Shown piece after piece: positions 34,510 to 41,987 of a stretch of 42,274 nt of DNA (the stretch's first letter is position 1; each line of letters begins with the position of its first letter). Source of the stretch: Asaia bogorensis (GTDB taxonomy: Bacteria > Pseudomonadota > Alphaproteobacteria > Acetobacterales > Acetobacteraceae); NCBI GenBank assembly GCA_945873195.1, contig CAMCDA010000014.1, positions 1 through 42,274 of the forward strand, read 5' to 3'. Below the pieces are notes generated by a model, which saw nothing but the letters and a program-made list of their open reading frames with translations, had not been told where the DNA came from and did not search any database. The translations under genes were made by a program, and so were the position numbers.

Positions 34510-34586
34510 CGGAGCGTAGCGCAGTCTGGTAGCGCATCAGTCTGGGGGACTGGGGGTCGTGGGTTCGAATCCCGCCGCTCCGACCA
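34510..34586 (+). tRNA. tRNA-Pro (anticodon GGG)
   Basis: A 77-base cloverleaf. The acceptor stem pairs CGGAGCG (34510-34516) with CGCTCCG (34576-34582), followed by the discriminator A and encoded CCA (34584-34586). The D-arm stem is GCGC/GCGC, and the anticodon loop C-T-GGG-GG at 34542-34548 places the anticodon GGG at 34544-34546, reading CCC and CCU proline codons. The T-arm contains GTTCGAATC. The 5' CGG start is typical of tRNA-Pro. Confidence 0.97.
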
Positions 34587-34621
34587 ACCTTGGCAATTTC
34601 CTCCCTTGATGCCTGGCGCCG

Positions 34622-34813
34622 CTCACGGTGCAAGGGGTTTTCCCTGGTTCGATTTTCCTAGTTGGTTCGGGTGGGGGTTCTCACCGGACATGGGGTAGGA
34701 CCGTGTGAAAAAAACGCCGCTCGGCTTTGCCTCGGACTCCGCGCTGGTGCGTTCTCACGGTGCATGGGGTGTTCGCGATACGATTCTTGCCGGTGGGCGT
34801 GCGGGGGTCCTCC
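34622..34813. repeat. Imperfect direct repeat of about 60 bases
   Basis: Bases 34622-34682 and 34753-34813 align with a few small gaps. Both start with CTCACGGTGCA followed by a base and GGGG, both contain a CGATT core and end in a G-rich run followed by TCCTC or TTCTC. The copies are about 130 bases apart. Each lies in the gene-free stretch after the tRNA. I do not recognise the element. Confidence 0.5.
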
Positions 34814-34864
34814 CTTTGGACGGATGCACGCATGGGTCCACGCCAGTGGCCTGGCCTCCAGATT

Positions 34865-34879
34865 GTTCATATTTTGTTC
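34865..34879. promoter_or_regulatory. Candidate LexA-type box (GTTC-N7-GTTC)
   Basis: GTTCATATTTTGTTC matches the alphaproteobacterial LexA (SOS) box GTTC-N7-GTTC exactly and has an AT-rich centre. There is no recognisable SOS gene on either side: tRNA-Pro is upstream and the next gene runs the other way. Eight fixed bases are expected about once by chance in a window of this size, so it may be fortuitous. Confidence 0.4.
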
Positions 34880-34967
34880 TTACTGGATGACCCGGGCTAA
34901 AGGCAAGCCGATTGGCGTTCGGCAGGATCGGTCCGGAGCGCCTACGCCAGATGCGTCAGGCCGCGGG

Positions 34968-35004
34968 CCACGACTTTCCCGATGAAGACCGGGGAAAGTC
35001 GTGG
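34968..35004. repeat. Perfect 13-bp inverted repeat
   Basis: CCACGACTTTCCC (34968-34980) and GGGAAAGTCGTGG (34992-35004) form a perfect stem around an 11-base loop. It is followed by two more palindromes, 35006-35024 (TCCCGG / CCGGGA) and 35032-35046 (GGGGGA / TCCCCC). The last one lies directly past the stop of the amidohydrolase gene on the minus strand and could be its terminator. The cluster resembles intergenic palindromic repeats rather than a single terminator, because no T-run follows. Confidence 0.6.
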
Positions 35005-35046
35005 GTCCCGGCACAAGGCCGGGATGAAGATGGGGGACGGTCCCCC

Positions 35047-36075
35047 TCAGATCCGATAGAACCGCGCCGCCGTGTCGTGGAACAGCGCCTTCTTCTCATC
35101 GGCCGAGGCGCCAGCCGCGATCCGCTTGAACGCGTTCCACATCACCGGATAGGAGCACATGCCCTTGTCCACGGGGAAGTTGCTCTCGAACATGCAGCGG
35201 TCGGCGCCGAACGCCTCGATCAGCGCCAGCATATAAGGCCCCCAGGCGTTCGCGAGTTCGCCAGACGACGGCGGCAGCACGTTCTCGTGGAAGTCGAACC
35301 CGTTCACCACCATCGCCAGCCCGCCCAGCTTCATATGGACATTCGGGCAGGTCGCGAGTTCCCGGATCGCGGCGTGCCATTCGGCGAACACCTGCTCCCC
35401 GCGCCCACGATAGGGGCCGACGCCCAGGGGGCCGCCCACATGGTTCAGCACGATCGGGGTTTCCGGGAAGGCGCGCGCCAGGTCGACCAGCTGGCTGATC
35501 TGCGTGTGATACAGCCAGGCGTCATAGGTCAGGCCACGCTTGCCGAGTTCGGCGAAACCGCGACGGAACGCGGTTGATCCCATCAGCCCGAAGGTCGGCG
35601 GCGTCGCCATGCTCGCCAGGAAGCGGGGGTGGCGGGCGGTGATGTGGCGGATGCCGCGGAACCGCCCTGCCCCGGCCGCGACATGCGCGTCCAGCACGGC
35701 CGGGAGTTCATCGCCCAGCGTCAGGTCGGCGAAGCCCACGATGCCGGCGCAGATTCGGGCATGGGTCTTGCGCCGCTCCGCCTCGGCGGCGACCGAGGCC
35801 ACGAACTCGGTTTCCCCCACAGGCTTCATGCCCTCGGGTCCGGTGTCGCGATAGGCCCAGAAGCATTGCAGGAAGACGGTTGCGACGATGTTGTGGCCGG
35901 TCGTCAGGTCGGCCAGCAACTGGTCGAGGAAATAGGTGTTGCCGTGATGGTTCCACAGATGATGGTGCGGATCGACGATGGGCAGGTCGGGGTCCAGCGC
36001 GTCCTCGCTCAGGCGCGCGAGCCAGGCGGGGTTGGGCGTCGGGTGCGTCAGGACCAGCGGCGGCATTTCTTGCAT
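35047..36075 (-). CDS. Amidohydrolase 2 family protein
   Basis: A 342-residue TIM-barrel amidohydrolase with an intact first-strand metal motif D-P-H-H-H (about residue 37), a His in V-L-N-H-V-G-G and the C-terminal E-S-N-F-P-V-D segment. The family includes lactonases and decarboxylases acting on aromatic or sugar-derived acids. AAGGA seven bases upstream supports ATG 36075; the frame is open to 36201 but that overlaps the TauD gene. It ends the bicupin-TauD-amidohydrolase operon, 17 bases after the TauD gene. Confidence 0.9.
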   Translation of the reverse strand: MQEMPPLVLTHPTPNPAWLARLSEDALDPDLPIVDPHHHLWNHHGNTYFLDQLLADLTTGHNIVATVFLQCFWAYRDTGPEGMKPVGETEFVASVAAEAERRKTHARICAGIVGFADLTLGDELPAVLDAHVAAGAGRFRGIRHITARHPRFLASMATPPTFGLMGSTAFRRGFAELGKRGLTYDAWLYHTQISQLVDLARAFPETPIVLNHVGGPLGVGPYRGRGEQVFAEWHAAIRELATCPNVHMKLGGLAMVVNGFDFHENVLPPSSGELANAWGPYMLALIEAFGADRCMFESNFPVDKGMCSYPVMWNAFKRIAAGASADEKKALFHDTAARFYRI

Positions 36076-36092
36076 GGACGTTTCCTTGTTGC

Positions 36093-36962
36093 TTACGCCG
36101 CCAGCACGGGCGCGTTGTCGACGATCGTGGTGCGGTGCATGACGCGGCGTTCGGTCGGGTGGTGCGGGGTGACGGCGTGCATGGTGCAGCGGTTGTCCCA
36201 CATCACGACATCATGCGGTTCCCATTTGTGGCGGTAGAGGAACTGTGGCTGTTCGGCGAAGGCCGTCAGGTCTTCGATCAACCGGCGGGCGGCGGGTTCT
36301 TCCATCCCCTCCACCTGCACGTTGTAGATCGGGCTGATGAACAGGGATTTCCGCCCTGTGACCGGATGGCGGCGCACCATCGGATGCCAGATCGGCGGCA
36401 CAATGGCACGTTCGGCGTCCGTCATCGGCTTCAGGGCGCGCAGGCGGTGCAGGTTCTCGAACTCATGCAGCGCGCGCCGGTTCTCGACCTGCGTTTTCAG
36501 CGTCCCGGGCAGGTCCTCGTAGACGCGATACATGTTGATGAACTGGGTTTCCCCGCCGGTGCGGCTGATCTCCACCCCGTGCAGCAGCGATCCCATGCAG
36601 GGTTCGGTGCGGTAGGAGCTGTCGGTGTGCCACAACTGCGCCAAGGATACCTGCTGCACGGTCGGGTGTGACGGCGGCATCAGGTTACCATCGTCATCGA
36701 CGTTGGAGACCCGGAAGATCTCCCGCACCGCGCGCGACTTGATGATGGTCTGGTGGAAGATTTCCGGTTCGCCGAAATGGCGGGTGAAGGCGACGTGGTC
36801 CTCGTCGCTGATGTCCTGGCCGGGGAAGATCAGCACCAGATGGTCCATCCAGGCCTGGTGCACCGCCTGGAACGTCGCCTTATCCATCGGCGCGCGCATG
36901 TCGATGCCGGTGACCGCGGCGCCGATCTCGGGGTGCAGCTTGCGGACCTGGATGGCGGTCAT
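36093..36962 (-). CDS. TauD/TfdA-family Fe(II)/2-oxoglutarate dioxygenase
   Basis: A 289-residue non-heme iron oxygenase. The facial triad is His112 and Asp114 (W-H-T-D-S-S-Y) and His262 (C-T-M-H); the Arg at about residue 277 (H-R-T-T-I) is in the position that binds 2-oxoglutarate. Such enzymes hydroxylate taurine, alkyl sulfonates, 2,4-D and related acids. The substrate here is open; the cupin and amidohydrolase partners suggest an organic acid or ether breakdown route. The start overlaps the bicupin stop by four bases (36959-36962), indicating coupling. Confidence 0.92.
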   Translation of the reverse strand: MTAIQVRKLHPEIGAAVTGIDMRAPMDKATFQAVHQAWMDHLVLIFPGQDISDEDHVAFTRHFGEPEIFHQTIIKSRAVREIFRVSNVDDDGNLMPPSHPTVQQVSLAQLWHTDSSYRTEPCMGSLLHGVEISRTGGETQFINMYRVYEDLPGTLKTQVENRRALHEFENLHRLRALKPMTDAERAIVPPIWHPMVRRHPVTGRKSLFISPIYNVQVEGMEEPAARRLIEDLTAFAEQPQFLYRHKWEPHDVVMWDNRCTMHAVTPHHPTERRVMHRTTIVDNAPVLAA

Positions 36963-37930
36963 TGCGCCGCCTCCGCCGTTGGTTGCTCGCAGAATTCAAA
37001 GCCCATGGCGCGGGTGTGGTAGTAGATGCCGCCATCCTGGATGATCAGGAACAGCGCCTGCTCGGCGCCGCCGTTGTGGTGGGAGTGGACGGAGACCGGC
37101 GGGGTGATCGTGGTGGCCCATGGCGCCCAGTCCTTGCGCTTGCCGTCGATCACCGAGAAACATTTGTCCCCCGTGATGACCAGCGACACCGCGACGGAAT
37201 TGTGCCGGTGTGGCCGCTGCACGACCCCGCCGGGCAGGGAGTTCATGGCCGCGGTCAGCGTGGGCAGGATGTTCTTCGTCGCCTCCTGCCGTTCGGCCGA
37301 GAAGATCAGGGCGGAGCCGGCGATCTCCTCATTCCGGCCGATCTCGTAGATCATGTCGATCTGGCGCTGGATTTCGGCGCCGCGGTAATGGACGACATCG
37401 GTGGGGGCCTGGCCGAGCGCGGGCGGGCGGAGGTTTTCGAAGGCCAGTTGCGGTTCATTGGTGACGATCCACAGGACGGAGTCGGCCGAACCGGCGCTGT
37501 GGGTGGCGGGGACGCCGCCGGGCAGGATGAACAGGTCGCCCGCGTCCCAGGCGATCGTTTCATCGCCGCATTGGGTGGTGCCGCCGCCGATCATGACATA
37601 GGCAATGACGCCGCTCGCCTGGAAATCGGTGGCCAGCGTCTCGCCTGCCCGGATGCGGGCATAGCGGGCGAGCACGAGCGGAGATGTCGCCGGATAGGCG
37701 CAGCCGAGAATTCCGGAGATGTCGCAGTCGATCAGCCCCGTCAGCGTCGCGGGGTCGATTGCCCGGGCCGGTTCGGCGGTGAACAGATGGTCCGGCACCG
37801 GCGGATTGACGACGTTGAAGGCATTGCCGGTGTTGAAGAACCGGCCCCGCGCCTCGGCCTTCGTGCGGGGTTGCGCCGCGTGCTGGGCGGGCATTTCCGC
37901 GATGGTGCGTGGCATCTGGCCGTCTGGCAT
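36959..37930 (-). CDS. Bicupin protein
   Basis: A 323-residue protein with two cupin domains. The first covers about residues 80-165 and contains G-D-L-F-I-L-P-G-G-V-P with T-H-S after it, without a full metal motif. The second begins at about residue 237 with Q-R-P-H-R-H-N-S and has further His residues in V-H-S-H-H-N, so it can bind a metal. The general pattern resembles gentisate dioxygenase-like or sugar/auxiliary bicupins, but I do not identify the activity. AGGAGG seven bases upstream makes ATG 37930 a well-supported start. It heads the operon with TauD and the amidohydrolase. Confidence 0.87.
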   Translation of the reverse strand: MPDGQMPRTIAEMPAQHAAQPRTKAEARGRFFNTGNAFNVVNPPVPDHLFTAEPARAIDPATLTGLIDCDISGILGCAYPATSPLVLARYARIRAGETLATDFQASGVIAYVMIGGGTTQCGDETIAWDAGDLFILPGGVPATHSAGSADSVLWIVTNEPQLAFENLRPPALGQAPTDVVHYRGAEIQRQIDMIYEIGRNEEIAGSALIFSAERQEATKNILPTLTAAMNSLPGGVVQRPHRHNSVAVSLVITGDKCFSVIDGKRKDWAPWATTITPPVSVHSHHNGGAEQALFLIIQDGGIYYHTRAMGFEFCEQPTAEAAQ

Positions 37931-38062
37931 GGGGAGTCCTCCTGCTATGCGGAAGCATCCGGAACGGGACAGCGTGCGTCAAGGCGGATGCGTGATTGAT
38001 GCAGCGCAACACGCCCGCCTCCCGGACTGGTATAAAGGGCCGGCAGCACGGAGCGGAGCATC

Positions 38063-39025
38063 ATGGCCGAACCAACCCACCTTCACGGCAAATACGACCT
38101 CGTCCTCTCCATGGCGCGTCGTCATCCGCCGCTGCCCACGGCGGTGGTGCATCCCTGCGATGAGGTCTCTCTGGCGGGGGCGATCGAGGGGCATCGCCTC
38201 GGCCTGATCGCGCCCACCCTGGTCGCCCCGCCGGTGCGGCTGCGGGCGCTGGCGGCGAAGATGGGAGTCGATATCTCGGGGTTCCCACTGGTGGAATCCC
38301 TGCACAGCCATGACTCGGCCGCCCGCGCGGTGGCGCTGGTGCGGGACGGCAAGGCTGAGGGCCTCATGAAGGGCAGCCTGCACACCGACGAACTGATGGG
38401 CGCGGTCGTCGCGCGGGAAACCGGCATCCGGACCGAACGGCGGCTCAGTCACTGCTTCATCATGGACGTGCCAGGTCACGCGACGCCGCTGATCATCACC
38501 GATGCCGCGGTAAACATAGCGCCCTCGCTGGAGGACAAGGTCGACATCGTGCAGAACGCGATCGACCTGTCGCACGCGCTGGGGATGGACAATCCCCTGG
38601 TCGCGATCCTGTCGGCGATGGAGACGGTGAACCCGAAGGTCCCCTCCACCATCGAGGCCGCGGCGTTGTGCAAGATGGCCGATCGCGGGCAGATCACCGG
38701 CGGGACGCTGGACGGGCCGCTGGCGTTGGATAACGCAATTAGCCCCGAGGCCGCGGCGATCAAGCACATCGTGTCACCCGTGGCCGGTCACGCGAATGTG
38801 CTGGTGGTTCCAGACATCGAGGCCGGGAACATGCTGGCGAAGGCCTTGTCGTTCCTGGGTGGCGCGGAAAGCGCGGGCATCGTCCTGGGCGCCCGCGTGC
38901 CGATCATCCTGACCAGCCGAGCCGACACGGCGGTCACCCGCGTCGCCAGTTGCGCCGTCGCCGTCCTCGTTGCCGCCGCCGCTCGGCGTGCCGCTGCCGA
39001 ACGGGCGGCCGCCCGGGGGATGTAA
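38063..39025 (+). CDS. Phosphate acetyl/butyryltransferase
   Basis: A 320-residue member of the PTA/PTB family. The conserved segments E-G-L-M-K-G-S-L-H-T-D near residue 100, L-S-A-M-E-T-V-N-P-K-V-P-S-T near 190 and G-P-L-A-L-D-N-A-I-S near 222 match the catalytic half of phosphate acetyltransferases. It would interconvert an acyl-CoA and an acyl phosphate. It is the short form without the N-terminal domain of larger Pta proteins. It is divergent from the bicupin gene (132 bases) and convergent with otnC, with no acetate kinase gene in the window, so a partner kinase must lie elsewhere. Confidence 0.92.
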   Translation: MAEPTHLHGKYDLVLSMARRHPPLPTAVVHPCDEVSLAGAIEGHRLGLIAPTLVAPPVRLRALAAKMGVDISGFPLVESLHSHDSAARAVALVRDGKAEGLMKGSLHTDELMGAVVARETGIRTERRLSHCFIMDVPGHATPLIITDAAVNIAPSLEDKVDIVQNAIDLSHALGMDNPLVAILSAMETVNPKVPSTIEAAALCKMADRGQITGGTLDGPLALDNAISPEAAAIKHIVSPVAGHANVLVVPDIEAGNMLAKALSFLGGAESAGIVLGARVPIILTSRADTAVTRVASCAVAVLVAAAARRAAAERAAARGM

Positions 39026-39033
39026 CAGGCGGC

Positions 39034-39666
39034 TCAGCCGAAGGTGGAGAGCAGATCATCCACCTGCCCGGGCGTCAGCAACCTCGGGGCTGAACCGCGC
39101 TGCATGAGGAACAGCTTGGCGGCTTCTTCCAGTTCCTCGGCCGCGTAGACCGCATCCGTCAGGGTCTTGCCCGACACCACCGGCCCGTGATTGGCCAGCA
39201 GCACCGCCCGCGCGCCCAGGGCGGCGGCATGGATCGCCGGTTCCATCGCCGCGTCGCCGGGGCGGTAATATTCCACGATCGGCATCGAACGCCCCACCCG
39301 CATCACGAAATAGGGTGTCAGCGGCGGGATCGGGTTGGTCGGATCGACATCCGGCAGGCACCCCACCGCAGTCGCGTGGGTCGAGTGCAGATGCACCACC
39401 GCCCCCGCGTCAGGCCTCGCGCGATACATCGCCCGGTGCATGAAGACCTCCTTGGAGGGCTTGTCGCCGCCGATATGCTTGTAGTCCGCGTCCAGCCGGG
39501 AAATCCGGTCCGCCTGCAAGCGTCCCAGGCTGGAATTGGTGGGCGTGATCAGGAACCCGTCGTCCAGCCGGACGCTGATGTTCCCGGCGCTGCCCACGGA
39601 AAAGCCGCGGGCGAACAGGCTGGCGGCGAGTTCCACCAGCAACTGGCGGGTTTCGGATTCGGACAT
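39034..39666 (-). CDS. otnC: 3-oxo-tetronate 4-phosphate decarboxylase (OtnC, class II aldolase/adducin)
   Basis: A 210-residue class II aldolase-fold protein. The metal site is in V-V-H-L-H-S-T-H near residue 100 with a later His in A-N-H-G-P, and the N-terminal segment S-A-G-N-I-S is typical. OtnC decarboxylates 3-oxo-tetronate 4-phosphate to dihydroxyacetone phosphate. The identification rests on the family and the adjacent acid-sugar kinase otnK, whose stop lies two bases upstream. Fuculose-phosphate aldolase-like proteins share the fold, but the partner makes OtnC the better call. Confidence 0.85.
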   Translation of the reverse strand: MSESETRQLLVELAASLFARGFSVGSAGNISVRLDDGFLITPTNSSLGRLQADRISRLDADYKHIGGDKPSKEVFMHRAMYRARPDAGAVVHLHSTHATAVGCLPDVDPTNPIPPLTPYFVMRVGRSMPIVEYYRPGDAAMEPAIHAAALGARAVLLANHGPVVSGKTLTDAVYAAEELEEAAKLFLMQRGSAPRLLTPGQVDDLLSTFG

Positions 39667-39668
39667 GC

Positions 39669-40937
39669 TCAGCCCTCCAGCACCGTGAACGCCTTGGTGA
39701 AGAAGTCCATCGCGCCGAAATTGCCGGATTTCAGCGCCATGTGCAGGCCTGGGCCGCTGCCCTCGGCATAGGTCCAGGGCACGCCGGGATCGATCTCCGG
39801 CCCGATGCGCAGGCTGCGGACACCGAGGCGCGACACGACGGCGCCCGATGTTTCCCCGCCCGCCACCACCATGCGGCGGACGCCGCGCGCGACCAGGCCC
39901 TCGGCCACGCGGGCGAGCGTTTCCTCAACCAATGTGCCGGCGGCATCGCGCCCGTACTTCGCCTGGATCGCCGCGACCCGGTCGGGCGGGGCGGAGGCGG
40001 CGATCACCAACGGCTTGTCGCCCAGTTTGTCGGCGGCCCAGGCCAAAGCGGCATCGGCCAGCGCGCCGGCATCGGGGCTCGACAGGGGATCGATCTCATA
40101 CACCGGCAGGTGCAACCGCGCCGCGCCGAGCTGGGACAGGGTGGCGCGGGAGCAGGAGCCGGAGAGGACAGCGGCGGGCCCCTCGGCCGCCGGCAGCGTC
40201 GCGGGATTGCCCTGGTCGGCCAGCAGGCCGGCGCGTCGGAAATTCCCCGGCAGGCCCATGGCGATGCCCGAGCCGCCGGTGATCAGCGCATGGCCCTCGG
40301 CCGCTTCCCCGATCGCGACCAGATGCGCGTCGGTGATCGCGTCGACGATGGCATAGCGCCGGCCTTGTTCCTTCAGCCCCGTCAATGCCTTGCGGATCGC
40401 GTTGGAGCCTTGGTCGACGATGGTGAAGGGGACCAGGCCAACGGTGCCCTCGGTCTGGCGCGACAACACGCGGACGAGGTTGGCGTCCTTCATCGGGGTC
40501 AGCGGATGGTTCTCCATCCCGCTTTCGTTCAGCAGCATCCCGCCGACGAACAGATGACCCTGGTAGACGGTGCGGGCATTGGTCGGGAAGGCCGGGCAGG
40601 CCAGCGCGAAGCCGGAGCCCAGCGCGTTGACCAGCGCATCCGCCACCGGGCCGATATTGCCGTCATCCGTGCTGTCGAACGTTGAGCAATACTTGAAGAA
40701 ATACTGCTCGCACCCGGCCTTGCGCAGCCAGTCCAGCGCGGCGAGGCTTTCCCCAACCGCCTGGCGCACCGGCGCGGTGCGCGATTTCAGCGCGACCACC
40801 ACCGCGTCGGCCTCCGGCACCGGATCGTTCGGACCGGGTACGCCGATCAGTTGCACGGTCCGCATGCCGCCGCGCACCAGCATGGAGCACAGGTCCGTGG
40901 CCCCGGTGAAATCGTCGGCGATGGCGCCCAGCAGCAT
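39669..40937 (-). CDS. otnK: 3-oxo-tetronate kinase (OtnK, four-carbon acid sugar kinase)
   Basis: A 422-residue kinase of the DUF1537 family. The N-terminus L-G-A-I-A-D-D-F-T-G-A-T-D holds the acidic substrate-binding Asp pair, and the C-terminal half has the nucleotide-binding G-G-E-T-S-G-A-V segment. OtnK phosphorylates 3-oxo-tetronate at O4. With OtnC it would convert an oxidised D- or L-tetronate (threonate/erythronate family) to DHAP and CO2. The dehydrogenase and isomerase genes that usually complete the pathway are not within the window on either side. The gene is followed two bases later by otnC. Confidence 0.9.
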   Translation of the reverse strand: MLLGAIADDFTGATDLCSMLVRGGMRTVQLIGVPGPNDPVPEADAVVVALKSRTAPVRQAVGESLAALDWLRKAGCEQYFFKYCSTFDSTDDGNIGPVADALVNALGSGFALACPAFPTNARTVYQGHLFVGGMLLNESGMENHPLTPMKDANLVRVLSRQTEGTVGLVPFTIVDQGSNAIRKALTGLKEQGRRYAIVDAITDAHLVAIGEAAEGHALITGGSGIAMGLPGNFRRAGLLADQGNPATLPAAEGPAAVLSGSCSRATLSQLGAARLHLPVYEIDPLSSPDAGALADAALAWAADKLGDKPLVIAASAPPDRVAAIQAKYGRDAAGTLVEETLARVAEGLVARGVRRMVVAGGETSGAVVSRLGVRSLRIGPEIDPGVPWTYAEGSGPGLHMALKSGNFGAMDFFTKAFTVLEG

Positions 40938-40952
40938 GCTGCCCCCCAGAAA

Positions 40953-41987
40953 TTACGCGATGACCGAGGCGAACAACGCCGCCTGGGTGTCCCAGGATGG
41001 GAGGTTGCGGCCGGCCAGCAACGCGCCCTCGGCCATTTCGGCGCGGAGTTCGGCGCTGAAGATCAGCCGGCGCAGTGATTTGGAGAACTGGTCCTGATCG
41101 CCGACCGTGCAGACGACTCCGGTATCGATATCGACCAGGGCGCCGGCGGCGCCACCGGCGGTGACGGCGACGGGGATGCCGCGCTTCAGCGCCTCGGCCA
41201 CAGCCATGCCGTAGCCTTCAAAATAGGTGCCCAAGGCGAACAGGTCGGCGCGCTGCCATTCGGCTTCGAGTGCCGTGTCGGTCAGCTCGCCGGCGAAGGT
41301 GACGCGTTGGGTGATGCCGAGGGATTCGGCCAGGGCGGACAGGCCGTGGGCGCAGACCCGATCACGTTCGGGCGACCCGACGATGGTCAGGTGCCAGTCG
41401 AGGTCGAACAGGCGGGCCAGGGATCGGAGCAGCAGGTCGTGGCCCTTGCGCGGGACCAGCGTGCCGACCGACAGCACGCGGCAGGTCGGGCCACCCGAGC
41501 CAGGCGCGCGCGGGGCGTCGTCGGTGCCGGGCGTCACCACGTGGACCCGGGCGGGGTCGACGGCGAAGTCCTTGCCCATGGCCTCGGCGGTGGTTTCGCT
41601 GGTCACGATCAGGCGCGCCATGCGGGCGAACAGGCGTTGTTCGGCGGCGTGGAGCGTGTCGCGTTCGGCGTCCCCAAGGCCGGTTTCCAGCGCCGTCGGG
41701 TGATGGATCAGCGCGAAAGCGTCCCGCGCGATCAGGGCGTCGTCGAGACCCGCGAAGGCTGGCAGCGCCAGCCCATCGATCACGGGGCGCGTGCCGGGGG
41801 GCAGCCGATCCCAGGCGGCACAGGCGGCATCGCGGGCGATGTCGTCCACCAGGGGAAAGGCGCCGGCCAATTCCACCACATCGACCTGGTGGCCGAGGGC
41901 GCGCAGGCCAGCGACGATCCGGCGGTCATAGGCATAGCCGCCGGAGACGGTGACGAAGGGGGCGGGGACGATCAGCGAGACATGCAT
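40953..41987 (-). CDS. Family 4-type glycosyltransferase
   Basis: A 344-residue GT-B glycosyltransferase. The first domain starts with a G-G-Y-A-Y segment for acceptor binding, and the C-terminal domain has V-G-T-L-V-P-R-K-G and the E-x7-E motif in F-E-G-Y-G-M-A-V-A-E of GT4 enzymes. It transfers a sugar from a nucleotide donor to an unknown acceptor. It runs in the same direction as otnK, 15 bases upstream, but the functional link is not obvious; the proximity may simply reflect gene packing. Confidence 0.9.
   Translation of the reverse strand: MHVSLIVPAPFVTVSGGYAYDRRIVAGLRALGHQVDVVELAGAFPLVDDIARDAACAAWDRLPPGTRPVIDGLALPAFAGLDDALIARDAFALIHHPTALETGLGDAERDTLHAAEQRLFARMARLIVTSETTAEAMGKDFAVDPARVHVVTPGTDDAPRAPGSGGPTCRVLSVGTLVPRKGHDLLLRSLARLFDLDWHLTIVGSPERDRVCAHGLSALAESLGITQRVTFAGELTDTALEAEWQRADLFALGTYFEGYGMAVAEALKRGIPVAVTAGGAAGALVDIDTGVVCTVGDQDQFSKSLRRLIFSAELRAEMAEGALLAGRNLPSWDTQAALFASVIA

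Larger units (their letters stand above)
34587..35046. other. 460-base gene-free stretch after tRNA-Pro
   Basis: I see no credible protein gene here; frames of 60-107 codons exist but show no family features, and several are merely mirror frames. The stretch holds an imperfect direct repeat (34622-34813), a GTTC-N7-GTTC box (34865-34879), a long perfect hairpin (34968-35004) and two short ones (35006-35024 and 35032-35046). Confidence 0.7.

Noticed and set aside
34316-34633. A 105-codon frame antisense to tRNA-Pro
   Set aside because: Its only familiar stretch, I-R-T-H-D-P-Q, is the translation of the complement of a tRNA gene, a well-known artefact.
34865-34985. The gene-free stretch as an attachment site or genomic island boundary
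   Set aside because: No integrase gene is near and no copy of the tRNA 3' end is visible downstream in the window, so there is no evidence of integration.
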